A stretch of DNA of 64,000 bases from Alkalimarinus sediminis. Its GTDB lineage: Bacteria; Pseudomonadota; Gammaproteobacteria; Pseudomonadales; Oleiphilaceae. Both the position numbers and the translations under genes were made by a program. Positions 16,253 through 25,257 of this stretch are shown here, in pieces (within the stretch, counting starts at the first letter, position 1; each line of letters starts with the position of its first letter). Location: assembly GCF_026427595.1 (NCBI RefSeq), contig NZ_CP101527.1, forward strand, positions 2,079,501-2,143,500, in the 5' to 3' direction. A model generated the notes under the pieces. The model had not been told where the DNA came from. It searched no databases and worked only from the letters and a program-made list of their open reading frames with translations.

Positions 16253-17287
16253 CTAGATCATCTCTTCGCCAGCGCCACCTAATGAAATCTCACCTGCATC
16301 AGCCATACGTCGAGCAATTGTAAGTATATCTTTCTGCGAGCCTTCGACTTCGCTAAGTTTAACCGGCCCTTTGGCTTCTAAGTCATCTCTTAACAACTCT
16401 GCCGCTCGCTTAGACATATTCTTGAATATTTTCTCTTTCATTTCGTCATCAGAGCCCTTCAAGGCAATAATTAACACATCTGAAGAGACTTCTCGTAACA
16501 GTGCCTGTATCCCGCGATCATCAACATCTTTTAGGTTATCAAATACAAACATTAAGTCTTCGATTTCGCCACCTAGGTCAGCATCCACCTCTTTGATGCT
16601 ATCCATTAACTCCCCTTCAACACTGCTATCTAAGAAGTTCATAATATCGGCTGCTCGCTTAATACCACCAATTTTACTGGTTTTGGTCGACGAACTACCC
16701 GAGAACTGCTTCTCGAGAATAGCATTTAGCTCTTGTAATGCTTGCGGATGAACCGCATCTAAAGCAGCCACACGCATGACAATATCAAGTCTGACTTTCT
16801 CATCAAAATTAGTCAGTACTTCCGCTGCTTGGTCTGGGTCAAGATAAGAGACAACGATGGCTTGTATTTGAGGGTGTTCATAGCGAATGATATCCGCTAC
16901 TGAGCGAGACTCCATCCACTTTAACGTATCTAGACCAGTAGTATTGCCACCAATCAATATACGATCTATCAAGCTAGAGGCTTTATCTTCACCTAGCGCT
17001 TGGGTCAGCATCGTTCTGATATAGTCATCGGCGCCAATGCCCATACCAGTCTGATCACCTACAGCTTCAAGAAATTGACTGGTTACTGCCTCAACCTGCT
17101 CTTGTGTCACATCGGCAAGCTGAGTCATTGCGGTACCTACACGCTGAACTTCTTTCGGCCCCATATGCTTGAGGATTTGCGCGGCATCTGCCTCCCCTAA
17201 AGACATTAATAGTATTGCTGCAGCATCAACTCGCCCAATTTTAGGGAGTTTTTTCTCGCCACCAGCCTGCTCATCAGTCATCTGCAT
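16253..17287 (-). CDS. fliG: FliG, flagellar motor switch protein
   Basis: A 344-residue protein with the three FliG domains. The N-terminal FliF-binding part has AAILLMSLGEADAAQILKHM. The middle domain carries the EHPQ motif (RYEHPQIQAIVVSYL). The C-terminal torque-generating domain contains the charged helix around DDRGIQALLREVSSDVLI and FKNMSKRAAELLRDDLEAKG. FliG forms the rotor ring that meets the stator MotA. ATG at 17287 overlaps the fliF stop by 14 bases; a second ATG at 17281 would also fit. Confidence 0.96.
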   Translation of the reverse strand: MQMTDEQAGGEKKLPKIGRVDAAAILLMSLGEADAAQILKHMGPKEVQRVGTAMTQLADVTQEQVEAVTSQFLEAVGDQTGMGIGADDYIRTMLTQALGEDKASSLIDRILIGGNTTGLDTLKWMESRSVADIIRYEHPQIQAIVVSYLDPDQAAEVLTNFDEKVRLDIVMRVAALDAVHPQALQELNAILEKQFSGSSSTKTSKIGGIKRAADIMNFLDSSVEGELMDSIKEVDADLGGEIEDLMFVFDNLKDVDDRGIQALLREVSSDVLIIALKGSDDEMKEKIFKNMSKRAAELLRDDLEAKGPVKLSEVEGSQKDILTIARRMADAGEISLGGAGEEMI

Positions 17288-18995
17288 TCACCCACTGTCT
17301 TACCACTTGCGCTACTCTCGCCGGATCTTCTACGACCAACCCTTTAAGTGCGTTGAGTTGTTTATCATACCCCTCTGATGCACCCGGTAAAAGAAATTCA
17401 TCTGTAGAACTAAGTGTGACCTTGCCATCCGGGGATGCTTCTCCCAACTGGTCTAACTCAGCTAAACCATCTTCGTCACCGGCTAATGCAAGTTCTTTCG
17501 CTTGCTGCCCGCTTTGCGCCAAACTTTTTAGTGTCGGTCTTACTAATCCTAGTACAAGAATCAGTATTACAATACCCGCCATGATAGGTTTAACAAAATC
17601 TAACAGCCACTGTTGCTGCCATATTGGCGTCTCTTCAAATGGCACGATCTCTTCAGGGGCAAACGGTGTATTGATCACATTTACACTATCACCACGAGAG
17701 GCTGAATAGCCGACAGCATTTCTCACCAGCAATGTTAATCGCTGCAGCTCGTTTTCGGTCCAAGGCGCAAAACTGACTTCACCGGTTTCAGGGTCGACCT
17801 TGCGAATATCATCGATCGCCACGGCTACCGTAAGACGCTTGATTCGTCCTGGCTGCTGCTTGGTATAGCTAACCGTTCGGTCAACTTCATAGTTACGTGT
17901 AGTTTGTTTACGAAGGTCTGATACACCACCCTCAGCACCTGCGCCTTCACCGCCAGCTACTTCTGGCACATTGGCAGCACCAGGAGGTTGATTGGCTAAT
18001 GCTCCGGGGATTCCGCCCTGATTACCCGCTACACGCTGCTCATCAAGTGTTTGTTCGCTGCGTATCGCCTGCATATCTGGGTTAAATATCTCCTCTGCCT
18101 GCTCTACTGAGGTAAAATCTATCTCTGTAGACACCTCTGATCTAAAACGACCACTGCCTAAGATTGGCTCCAGGATGCTAGATACTCGACCATTGAGTAC
18201 TTTTTCCATTTTTCTTGAGTACTCAAACTCTCGCGATGCTAAACGGTCTTCTGAACTTTCATCAGTTTGCGATAGTAGGTTGCCTTTTTGATCGACTACA
18301 GTGACATCTTCTTTATTCATCTCTGGTACGCTGCCCGCAACCAAGTTAACGATAGAGTCTACCTGACCTTTAGCCAACGGCCTGCCACTAAACACTTCAA
18401 CAAATACTGACGCAGTCGGTTTTCTGACATCTCTGACAAACACCGAACGCTTTGGGATAGCCAGATGAACTCGTGCACTTCTGACATTACGCAAACTGGA
18501 TATTGTTTTAGATAACTCACCTTCTAGCCCTCGTTTAAACCGAGTGGACTCCATAAACTGACTGGTTCCTAACCCCTGCTCCTGATCCAATAACTCAAAA
18601 CCCGCCGGTGCCTGTTCTGTTATGCCCGCAGCAGCCAATTTGAGCTTTGCACGATGAACCTCACTAGACTCAACCAACAAGACGCCTGATGAGGGGTCTA
18701 TTTTGTAGGTGATATCGTTTTGACTGAGAAGGGTGGATACCTCATTGATATCCATATTATTGATATTACTCATAATCGGTTGGTAGTTAGGCTCTTGTGC
18801 CCACAACACAACTGACAAACCTAGCGCGACACTGGCGGCTAGACCAATCATCAAACCAACTTGGCGCATCAGGTTGAGCTTATTGAAGCCCATAAACATT
18901 TCGTTATCTGGCTCGCTTGGCATCATTGAGCCTGGCGCTTCTGAGCCCGTTGTCGCAGGGACATTGTTATTGGTTTCTGCAGGAACGTTCGCCAT
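17274..18995 (-). CDS. fliF: FliF, flagellar MS-ring protein
   Basis: A 573-residue inner-membrane protein. The first membrane helix is at about residues 45-67 (LMIGLAASVALGLSVVLWAQ) and the second at about 470-490. Between them lie the ring-building motifs (EGELSKTISSLRNVRSARVH; PKRSVFVRDVRKPTASVFVE). A Gly/Ala-rich loop occupies about 330-360 (GGIPGALANQPPGAANVPEV). The cytoplasmic C terminus binds FliG. FliF polymerises into the MS ring, the base on which the flagellar motor and export gate assemble. Size is normal. Confidence 0.96.
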   Translation of the reverse strand: MANVPAETNNNVPATTGSEAPGSMMPSEPDNEMFMGFNKLNLMRQVGLMIGLAASVALGLSVVLWAQEPNYQPIMSNINNMDINEVSTLLSQNDITYKIDPSSGVLLVESSEVHRAKLKLAAAGITEQAPAGFELLDQEQGLGTSQFMESTRFKRGLEGELSKTISSLRNVRSARVHLAIPKRSVFVRDVRKPTASVFVEVFSGRPLAKGQVDSIVNLVAGSVPEMNKEDVTVVDQKGNLLSQTDESSEDRLASREFEYSRKMEKVLNGRVSSILEPILGSGRFRSEVSTEIDFTSVEQAEEIFNPDMQAIRSEQTLDEQRVAGNQGGIPGALANQPPGAANVPEVAGGEGAGAEGGVSDLRKQTTRNYEVDRTVSYTKQQPGRIKRLTVAVAIDDIRKVDPETGEVSFAPWTENELQRLTLLVRNAVGYSASRGDSVNVINTPFAPEEIVPFEETPIWQQQWLLDFVKPIMAGIVILILVLGLVRPTLKSLAQSGQQAKELALAGDEDGLAELDQLGEASPDGKVTLSSTDEFLLPGASEGYDKQLNALKGLVVEDPARVAQVVRQWVNADD

Positions 18996-19076
18996 GAGCT
19001 TATACCTATTATTTTGTTCTAACTTGCCCGGTCACTAACTCGCTTGCCCGGCAACTAATATGAAATAAAAGAGCGT

Positions 19077-19448
19077 CTAAATGGGCATCTTCATTATGTC
19101 TTCATATGCTTGAACGACTTTGTTTCTAACTTGAGTTAAGGCTTGAAATGAGACGGTCGACTTTTGAGCTTCAATCATCACACGGGTAATATCAACGGTA
19201 GGATCACCCTGTTCATAAGCTGTTCTGAGTGCCGATGCGTTTTGTTGGGTTTCGTTAACGCTATCCACCGCACGACTCAATAGTGAGCCGAAGTTTTGTT
19301 CACCATCGACAGGTTTGACTGACGTAACGCTTGTTGGTGATGGCTCCTGTAGCGCCTCAGGTCTTTGCACCTGAGCCTTTAGGTTGCGCATCTCTGCCAA
19401 CACCTGATTAATATCAGCTCTGCCTGAAACTTGACCTATACCAGACAT
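19077..19448 (-). CDS. fliE: FliE, flagellar MS ring-rod junction protein
   Basis: A 123-residue protein whose C-terminal half has the FliE pattern (FGSLLSRAVDSVNETQQNAS; PTVDITRVMIEAQKSTVSFQ; VQAYEDIMKMPI). FliE links the MS ring to the proximal rod and is an early export substrate. It heads the fliEFGHIJ operon, with a strong GAGGAGG ribosome-binding site and a sigma-54 type promoter about 125 bases upstream. Confidence 0.95.
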   Translation of the reverse strand: MSGIGQVSGRADINQVLAEMRNLKAQVQRPEALQEPSPTSVTSVKPVDGEQNFGSLLSRAVDSVNETQQNASALRTAYEQGDPTVDITRVMIEAQKSTVSFQALTQVRNKVVQAYEDIMKMPI

Positions 19449-19573
19449 GCTTACCTCCTCACGTCAAAATCCTGACTTATCAACCCCTATTATGCTTTAT
19501 GGGTTTTGTTACGCTTTACTGCGCCAATTTTCTGTCAGGATTAACCAATTAAAACAACATTACACTGGTTATT

Positions 19574-19588
19574 GCATAAAGTAGGCCA
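19574..19588 (-). promoter_or_regulatory. Candidate sigma-54 promoter of fliEFGHIJ
   Basis: The minus strand reads TGGCCTACTTTATGC, with TGGC at -24 and TGC at -12, GG and GC ten bases apart. The expected start of transcription is about 114 bases before fliE. It is consistent with fliE operons being activated by FleR with sigma-54, the regulator encoded immediately upstream. Confidence 0.65.
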
Positions 19589-19603
19589 GTTTGTCTTTGA
19601 GCA

Positions 19604-19627
19604 TAAAAAAAGGGGCCGGAGGCCCCT
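19604..19627 (-). terminator. Rho-independent terminator after fleR
   Basis: On the minus strand GGGGCC-TCC-GGCCCC is followed by seven T residues. It lies 28 bases after the fleR stop codon and upstream of the fliE promoter, separating the fleSR and fliE transcription units. Confidence 0.9.
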
Positions 19628-19654
19628 AGACTGAAACAAAAGGAAGTTAAACTG

Positions 19655-21151
19655 TTATGCTGCAGACATCTCTGCATCAAGGTCAATACCGCACTCTCTC
19701 ATGCGCGCCATCTTATATCTGAGAGTACGAGGGCTAATACCAAGTTTTTCTGCTGTCTGTTTTTTGCGCCCATTCTCTTTGCGGAGCATGTCTATAATAA
19801 TCTTGAACTCACGTTGTTTTAAATCTTGCCCTAAAACACTGGAGCCATCTGATTCAAGTAGTACTGCGTCGCCTTCACCTGTCGCCGTGTTACCACCCGC
19901 CACCGAGCTACTAGCCATCATCGAATAATCACTCATCGCTGAGCCATCACGATCACCAGTCTGCGCTAAATCGCCAACAGCAGAGCTTAACCCAAGTGAA
20001 CTACTACCAAAGTTCTGCCCTGAACCTGAGTCCAGACAGAGATCACTAGCTGAAATAGCATTTCCTTGTTGCAGAATAAGCGCGCGCTGAACCGCATTAT
20101 CTAACTCTCGCACGTTACCAGGCCAATCATAGTTCTGCATCGCCACCTTAGCGCTATGATCAAATACAATCGATGGCAACTTCATTTTGGCAATATGATC
20201 ATTAAGTAACCTTTCGGCTAGCGGGACTATATCTAGCTGTCTTTCACGCAGAGGCTTCCACTGCATAGGAAAGACACTTAAACGGTAGTATAAGTCTTCC
20301 CTAAACTTCCCTTCAGCAACATACTCTTTTAGGTCTCGGTTGGTCGTTGCCAGAACCCTTACGTCCAAAGGAATTGTTTTTCTGCCACCTACTCGCTCAA
20401 CTTCTCTTTCCTGGATTACTCTTAGTAGTTTGGCTTGTAACCCCAGCTCCATTTCAGATATTTCATCAAGCAGTATAGTGCCGCCATTTGCTTGCTCGAA
20501 TTTCCCTGGAGCACTGTTGTAGGCTCCTGTATAAGCCCCCTTTTCGTGACCAAAAAGTATCGCCTCAAGCATATTCTCGGGTATTGCTGCGCAATTAAGT
20601 GCGATAAACGGTTGGTTTTTTCTAGGAGAGCAAGAGTGAATATAACGCGCCAACACCTCTTTACCGGTGCCGCTTTCGCCTGCAATCATCACAGTAGAGT
20701 CAGATACCGCTACTTTTCTGGCTAACTGGAAGAGCTGACGACTGAATGGATCTTCAGCAACAGGCTGCCCTTCTTTTGAGGCATTAACCGAGCCTAAGAC
20801 TCGTTTAACTGATTCGATCAGGACACTTGGTTCGAAAGGCTTAACAATATAGTCAACAGCCCCTGATTGCATAGCAGATACCGCATCACTAATTTGACCA
20901 TAGGCGGTAATCAACATTGCAGGAATGCCTGGAAACTGTCGATGAATATACTCCAACAACTCATGACCATTCATGCCCGGCATATTGACATCGCTCACCA
21001 CCAACTCAACAACCTTTTTCTCTAATATCGGAATGGCAGATTCAGCCGAGTCAGCGGTCACACAGTTATAACCAGCAATTTCAAGCGTGGTGCTCAGAGC
21101 TTCTCGTAACTCTCGATCATCTTCTACTATTAAAATTGTTGTTTTAGCCAT
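19655..21151 (-). CDS. fleR: FleR, sigma-54-dependent response regulator of flagellar genes
   Basis: A 498-residue NtrC-family regulator. The receiver domain has phosphoacceptor Asp54 (VVSDVNMPGMNG). The AAA+ domain has Walker A GESGTGKE, the sigma-54-contacting loop as GAYTGA (tyrosine in place of the common phenylalanine, a tolerated variant) and the arginine-finger region. A Ser/Gly-rich linker precedes a Fis-type helix-turn-helix (NGRKKQTAEKLGISPRTLRY). The cognate kinase FleS is encoded 19 bases upstream. It should activate sigma-54 promoters of the basal-body and hook genes, such as those before fliE and fliK here. Confidence 0.94.
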   Translation of the reverse strand: MAKTTILIVEDDRELREALSTTLEIAGYNCVTADSAESAIPILEKKVVELVVSDVNMPGMNGHELLEYIHRQFPGIPAMLITAYGQISDAVSAMQSGAVDYIVKPFEPSVLIESVKRVLGSVNASKEGQPVAEDPFSRQLFQLARKVAVSDSTVMIAGESGTGKEVLARYIHSCSPRKNQPFIALNCAAIPENMLEAILFGHEKGAYTGAYNSAPGKFEQANGGTILLDEISEMELGLQAKLLRVIQEREVERVGGRKTIPLDVRVLATTNRDLKEYVAEGKFREDLYYRLSVFPMQWKPLRERQLDIVPLAERLLNDHIAKMKLPSIVFDHSAKVAMQNYDWPGNVRELDNAVQRALILQQGNAISASDLCLDSGSGQNFGSSSLGLSSAVGDLAQTGDRDGSAMSDYSMMASSSVAGGNTATGEGDAVLLESDGSSVLGQDLKQREFKIIIDMLRKENGRKKQTAEKLGISPRTLRYKMARMRECGIDLDAEMSAA

Positions 21152-21170
21152 TTTAATTCTCCGCTATCAA

Positions 21171-22520
21171 CTATGCTTTACTCTGCTGCTCATGCACAGG
21201 CAGTGTGATCACAGCCTTGGCTCCTTCATCATTGGAGGTTATATAAAACCGACCATGATGGGCTTTAACGACTGCCTGAACGACTGGCAACCCTAAACCT
21301 GTTCCATGAGACTTAGTCGTGTAAAAAGCATCTAGAATTTTATTTTTTTGTTCTGCTGAAAAACCCGGACCATTGTCCGAGACTTCTATGTTGATATAAC
21401 CTTTACCTGGTGAGACAATTTTGACGTTAATTTTAACGCCCTCAGCTTTTGCCTCTATACTGTTGTTGATCAGGTTCAAACAAGCCCCAACCAATGTATC
21501 TCTGTTGCATAAGAGCGATGTATTCTCAGAGCAGTCCTGCCACTCAACGTCGGCGTGTGCATTTTTAATCGGTGTATCTGCTGCTAACTTTAGTTGCTCA
21601 AACAGGTCAGAGGCCTTAACACTCTCGGCCAAGCGTGTGTCGCCTTTCGCAAATACCAACATATCCCGTATCTGATGCTCAAGATGCGTCAACCTCGACA
21701 TAATCTTTTCAGCGCATTTTTGTCTCATGTCGTCGCTGATTTCAGGTTGATTAAGATGGCCTGCGTATAGCATGGCTGTAGAAAGTGGAGTTCTGATTTG
21801 ATGCGCTAATGAGGCAACCATTCGCCCCAATGATGACAACCGCTCGGTGCGGCTCACCTGTGCTTGCAACTCTCGTGTCTCGGTTAAATCGGTTAACAGT
21901 ACCAGCTGGCCTGGCCCTTCGGACATTGAACGAGTTTCGATACGTACCCTACGGCCATCTTTTAATGAGACCTCATGTCCATCATCACGACGCGGTGCAA
22001 AACAACGTTTTATAATATTAACCCAACTTTCGCCTAGCAGAGGCTCCCCTAGAAGGCCCAAGGCAGCAGGGTTACACTCACTGACAACACCTTTTCCATC
22101 CAATACAACAACTCCAGCAGGGAGTACATCCAGTAACGTCGAAAGCCGGTCAGCAATACGCTCTTTCTCTTCAAGCTCTTGTCTGCGTTGCTCAACCTCC
22201 GTTGTTAGCTCACCATTTAATTGACTAACACGTTTTTCTAGGGTGCGATAAGAGTCTGTTAGCTGCACCGACATGCGACTAAATAGCTCTAATGCATGCT
22301 CCACAGGAGCGGATTCCGAACCATCTGAAGCATCACCAGCCGCGAGCTCAGACTCCGAGAGCATCGCTTCAGCCAGGTTTCCTTCGGCAAACAGCTTATC
22401 AATACGGCGGTCTACCGACCCCTTATCTTCTTGTGTGAATGCTTCACCAAATGACTCGACCAGCCTTCCTTTCGGAATGCCTGCTACATTGGCTAGCATG
22501 ATAGGTTCCTGATAGTTCAT
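21171..22520 (-). CDS. fleS: FleS, soluble PAS-domain histidine kinase partner of FleR
   Basis: About 449 residues from the ATG at 22520, which follows a GGGGAG box; an upstream in-frame start at 22592 adds 24 residues without support. There is no membrane segment. A coiled coil leads into a PAS domain (LLDVLPAGVVVLDGKGVVSE). Next is the HisKA segment with the phosphorylated histidine in VASLAHQIRTPLS, then a GHKL ATPase (LINNSIEAKA; DNGPGFS; GTGLGLPVVQ). It phosphorylates FleR in the flagellar cascade. The input signal is not known from sequence. Confidence 0.93.
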   Translation of the reverse strand: MNYQEPIMLANVAGIPKGRLVESFGEAFTQEDKGSVDRRIDKLFAEGNLAEAMLSESELAAGDASDGSESAPVEHALELFSRMSVQLTDSYRTLEKRVSQLNGELTTEVEQRRQELEEKERIADRLSTLLDVLPAGVVVLDGKGVVSECNPAALGLLGEPLLGESWVNIIKRCFAPRRDDGHEVSLKDGRRVRIETRSMSEGPGQLVLLTDLTETRELQAQVSRTERLSSLGRMVASLAHQIRTPLSTAMLYAGHLNQPEISDDMRQKCAEKIMSRLTHLEHQIRDMLVFAKGDTRLAESVKASDLFEQLKLAADTPIKNAHADVEWQDCSENTSLLCNRDTLVGACLNLINNSIEAKAEGVKINVKIVSPGKGYINIEVSDNGPGFSAEQKNKILDAFYTTKSHGTGLGLPVVQAVVKAHHGRFYITSNDEGAKAVITLPVHEQQSKA

Positions 22521-22616
22521 TCTGCTCCCCTTTCGTATGTCATGATCAACACATGACCACTGAAGAAAACGTATTAGTGAAAAAATCGTCACTTTACTTA
22601 TTATGAACGGTATAAA

Positions 22617-22631
22617 GCACTTACCATGCCA
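22617..22631 (-). promoter_or_regulatory. Candidate sigma-54 promoter of fleSR
   Basis: The minus strand reads TGGCATGGTAAGTGC, close to the TGGCACG-N4-TTGC consensus with correct GG-N10-GC spacing. Transcription would start about 85 bases before the fleS ATG. In the Pseudomonas-type hierarchy the fleSR operon is activated by FleQ with sigma-54, and fleQ lies just upstream. Confidence 0.75.
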
Positions 22632-22802
22632 CCAGTATTTTATTCTTACATATCAATACGTTAATAAACACTGCATTTTCTAAAGTCAAAATTACGGCGC
22701 TATAGGTACACCCCATTATTAAGCGCTACAAAAAATAGAAAGATTCCATCCGCTCACATGATCGACACTTGAACAGGTCACTTAATGCTATTCAATGCAA
22801 GA

Positions 22803-22866
22803 GTGTATGAATGTATGGATGTATGGATGTATGGATGTATGGATGTATGGATGTATGGATGTATGA
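22803..22866. repeat. Octanucleotide tandem repeat (ATGTATGG)n between fleQ and fleS
   Basis: Six perfect copies of ATGTATGG start at 22811. A one-mismatch copy follows and an imperfect copy precedes them, about 64 bases in all. It lies in the fleQ-fleS intergenic region, beyond the fleQ terminator and about 170 bases upstream of the fleSR promoter. Repeats of this kind can change length by polymerase slippage. Confidence 0.92.
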
Positions 22867-22946
22867 CTATGATAGTTAGCCAATTGATCATTCGCTCAAT
22901 GGCTAGATAGTTTGCTGAACTAGGGTTTAATATCAATTTACTCATA

Positions 22947-22977
22947 CAAAAAAGTCGCGGCAACGTACCGCGACTCT
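22947..22977 (-). terminator. Rho-independent terminator after fleQ
   Basis: On the minus strand GTCGCGG and CCGCGAC pair around a 7-base loop and are followed by TTTTTT. It lies about 75 bases past the fleQ stop, so fleQ and fleSR are separate transcripts. Between this terminator and the fleS start (22521-22946) are only the octamer repeat and the sigma-54 promoter. Confidence 0.9.
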
Positions 22978-23051
22978 AGAGAAATTATTGTATTGAAGCG
23001 ATCACACTTAAGCTGTCAGAAGACCCAATAACTTTTTACTCTTTTACTCTT

Positions 23052-24503
23052 TTACTCTTGGTCTCCTTCTTTATTATTGAGGCCATACTTTCTAACCTTT
23101 TCAACCAAAGTTGTTCTTCTAATGCGTAGTTTTTCAGCCGCCCGTGCTACCACGCCCGAGGCTTCATCTAATGCTTGCTGAATAAGTGTCTTCTCTAAAT
23201 TAGCCAAGTACTCTTTAAGATCTACACCATTAACCGGCAATAAAGCAGGCGCATCTACACCCAGTACGGGAGGAGGTGCAACAGGCATAGTACCTTCAAA
23301 TGCTGCCAAATTTTCATCGTCATCATCGATATGTCGATACTTGCTCGGTAACTCTTGCACCCCAATAACATCATAAGGGTGAGTAATAGAGAGCCTTTCG
23401 ACCAAGTTAGCCAGTTCTCTGACATTACCCGGCCAATCATGACGACACAAACTCATAATCGCCGCCGAGTTAAAGCGAATGGAGCCTCGCTTCTCTTTCT
23501 CCATTCTGGAAATCAGCTCATTAAGCAAAAGAGGGATATCCTCTACACGCTCTTTTAATGATGGCATTTCAATCGGGAAGACATTTAATCGATAGTATAG
23601 GTCTTCTCTAAAAGAGCCCTCTCCAATCATATCTTCTAAGTTTTTATGGGTTGCCGCAATCACCCTTACATCTGTCTTTAAGGTTTTATTACCACCAACA
23701 CGTTCGAAGGTTCGCTCCTGCAGCACACGTAAAATCTTAACCTGCATATTGAGCGGCATATCGCCAATCTCATCTAAAAATAGAGTGCCGCCTTCCGCCA
23801 ACTCAAACCGCCCCGCTCTGGCGGTAATCGCACCTGTAAACGCTCCTTTTTCATGCCCAAACAGTTCACTCTCTAGTAGTTCCGCAGGTATAGCCCCGCA
23901 ATTTACTGGCACAAAAGGCTTATTTCTTCTATGAGAATTATAGTGAAGGTTTCGGGCAACCACCTCTTTACCTGTACCTGACTCACCAGTAATTAATACG
24001 CTTACATCTTTATCTGCCACCTGAGACATCAGCTCACGGACATTGTGGGTTCCCCTACTCGTCCCCACTAGACTTCTAAATAACTCAACCTGTCGCTGCT
24101 GACCTCTGACTCGACTACTGGAAAACTGTTCACGATACACCTGCCCCCGATACAGACTATCAATGGTTTTATTGTAGTTAAGCGGGAAGTCCAGCTTGGC
24201 AATGACTTTTTTTCGAAGCGTCTCATCAACCCCGTCTAATGATCTGTCTCCAGAAATAATCACCGGTATACCGGAGTCGATACTGTCAAGACGTTCAAGG
24301 ATGACAGGCATCTTATCGGACTCACCACCTATAAATACTAAAGAGAGCTCTTCGGCAGATTCAAACTGCTGATCAAAAGTTGCTTCCCACTCATTAGTGC
24401 CGCACTCTATTAGCTCTTCCCCTAAAAACTCAAGAATGACCCTTAACTCACGTCGCAATTGTTGATCGTCGTGAATTAATAAAATCTTCATTTCCTTACG
24501 CAT
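23052..24503 (-). CDS. fleQ: FleQ, master activator of flagellar genes
   Basis: A 483-residue NtrC-family protein. The N-terminal FleQ-type receiver-like domain ([20 protein letters not shown]) has no aspartate at the phosphoacceptor position ([11 protein letters not shown]), as in FleQ. The AAA+ domain has Walker A GESGTGKE, the sigma-54 loop GAFTGA and Walker [10 protein letters not shown]. The C-terminal helix-turn-helix reads [16 protein letters not shown]. FleQ starts the flagellar cascade with sigma-54 and in Pseudomonas also binds c-di-GMP and FleN. A second in-frame ATG lies four codons in. It has its own terminator. Confidence 0.95.
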   Translation of the reverse strand: MRKEMKILLIHDDQQLRRELRVILEFLGEELIECGTNEWEATFDQQFESAEELSLVFIGGESDKMPVILERLDSIDSGIPVIISGDRSLDGVDETLRKKVIAKLDFPLNYNKTIDSLYRGQVYREQFSSSRVRGQQRQVELFRSLVGTSRGTHNVRELMSQVADKDVSVLITGESGTGKEVVARNLHYNSHRRNKPFVPVNCGAIPAELLESELFGHEKGAFTGAITARAGRFELAEGGTLFLDEIGDMPLNMQVKILRVLQERTFERVGGNKTLKTDVRVIAATHKNLEDMIGEGSFREDLYYRLNVFPIEMPSLKERVEDIPLLLNELISRMEKEKRGSIRFNSAAIMSLCRHDWPGNVRELANLVERLSITHPYDVIGVQELPSKYRHIDDDDENLAAFEGTMPVAPPPVLGVDAPALLPVNGVDLKEYLANLEKTLIQQALDEASGVVARAAEKLRIRRTTLVEKVRKYGLNNKEGDQE

Positions 24504-24811
24504 GGGACAGCAAACCCTTTTCGTAGTGTTAATATACGTCTGTTAATAGCTCAAATTGGTGAAGCGGTGACTAGTGAAAGGTGAACATTCACGACTTAGC
24601 CCCAATAATTGACGCAAAATACGACCGTTAATCTTCAATAAATCAGTAGCCTACAGCTCATTCTTATTACTTATATGAGTAGTTAAGTCGTAAAAAGGAG
24701 ATTGGTCAAATAAATGACGTGATTTTCAACAATATTGTGTCATCAACAAAGAAAGAACGTTTTTTTGGCATTTATTATGATGACTTCTGAGAGAGTTAGT
24801 GGTCTGAGCCA
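24504..24811. other. 308-base upstream region of fleQ
   Basis: There is no open frame of note and no clear GG-N10-GC element, so fleQ is probably transcribed by the housekeeping sigma factor; I could not fix its promoter by eye. At 24796-24815 TTAGTGG and CCACTAA form a small hairpin across the end of the fliT-like gene, without a T-run. Confidence 0.5.
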
Positions 24812-25120
24812 CTAATAACCCGAGGACTGAATATACTGACTGATAGCATTCCGCTCTTTATGCAGTTTTTTTAGTTCGACACCGAGTGCTGTTTTTCGTC
24901 CCATATTTTCGGTTGCAATACGGTCGTATAGCCCTTGCAACGTTTTTAGCAGTTCTCCTAGCTGGCGCTTCTCTTCGCCTTCTAACACTACCGACGTATA
25001 ATCAACAACAATAGATTTTACCAACTGGTCAAGTGTTGCGATCTCTTCCCACTCAGCCTTTTCAAGCGCGACTTCTAGCGCACCAATAACGTCTATTAGC
25101 TTGGCAAACTTATGGCTCAT
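24812..25120 (-). CDS. FliT-like flagellar chaperone (tentative)
   Basis: About 102 residues, entirely helical, with Lys/Glu/Leu-rich amphipathic stretches (LGELLKTLQGLYDRIATENM; RKTALGVELKKLHKERNAIS). Size, helical pattern and position upstream of fleQ match the short FliT/FlaI-type proteins found after fliS in polar-flagellum clusters, which chaperone the filament cap FliD. Here neither fliS nor fliD is next to it; the neighbour is a divergent mechanosensitive channel gene. ATG at 25120 with a GAGAG box is chosen over a TTG four codons earlier. The assignment is by pattern and context only. Confidence 0.6.
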   Translation of the reverse strand: MSHKFAKLIDVIGALEVALEKAEWEEIATLDQLVKSIVVDYTSVVLEGEEKRQLGELLKTLQGLYDRIATENMGRKTALGVELKKLHKERNAISQYIQSSGY

Positions 25121-25257
25121 AACAGCTCTCAACTATAAAATTTAGGGTACTTATAACAATCTGTTGACTATTTTTATACCCAATCAATACTTTAAGTTTA
25201 ATTCGATAAATGGTTATATTCCACTAACCTCTTCTAAGAGACTTTAACTATTATCGA

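Noticed and set aside
22778-22963. Minus-strand frame with HPYIHTSI repeats
   Set aside because: It is a translation of the octamer microsatellite and runs across the fleQ terminator; no homology or ribosome-binding site supports it.
24796-24815. Hairpin at the end of the fliT-like gene, considered as a terminator
   Set aside because: The stem is short and no T-run follows on the minus strand.
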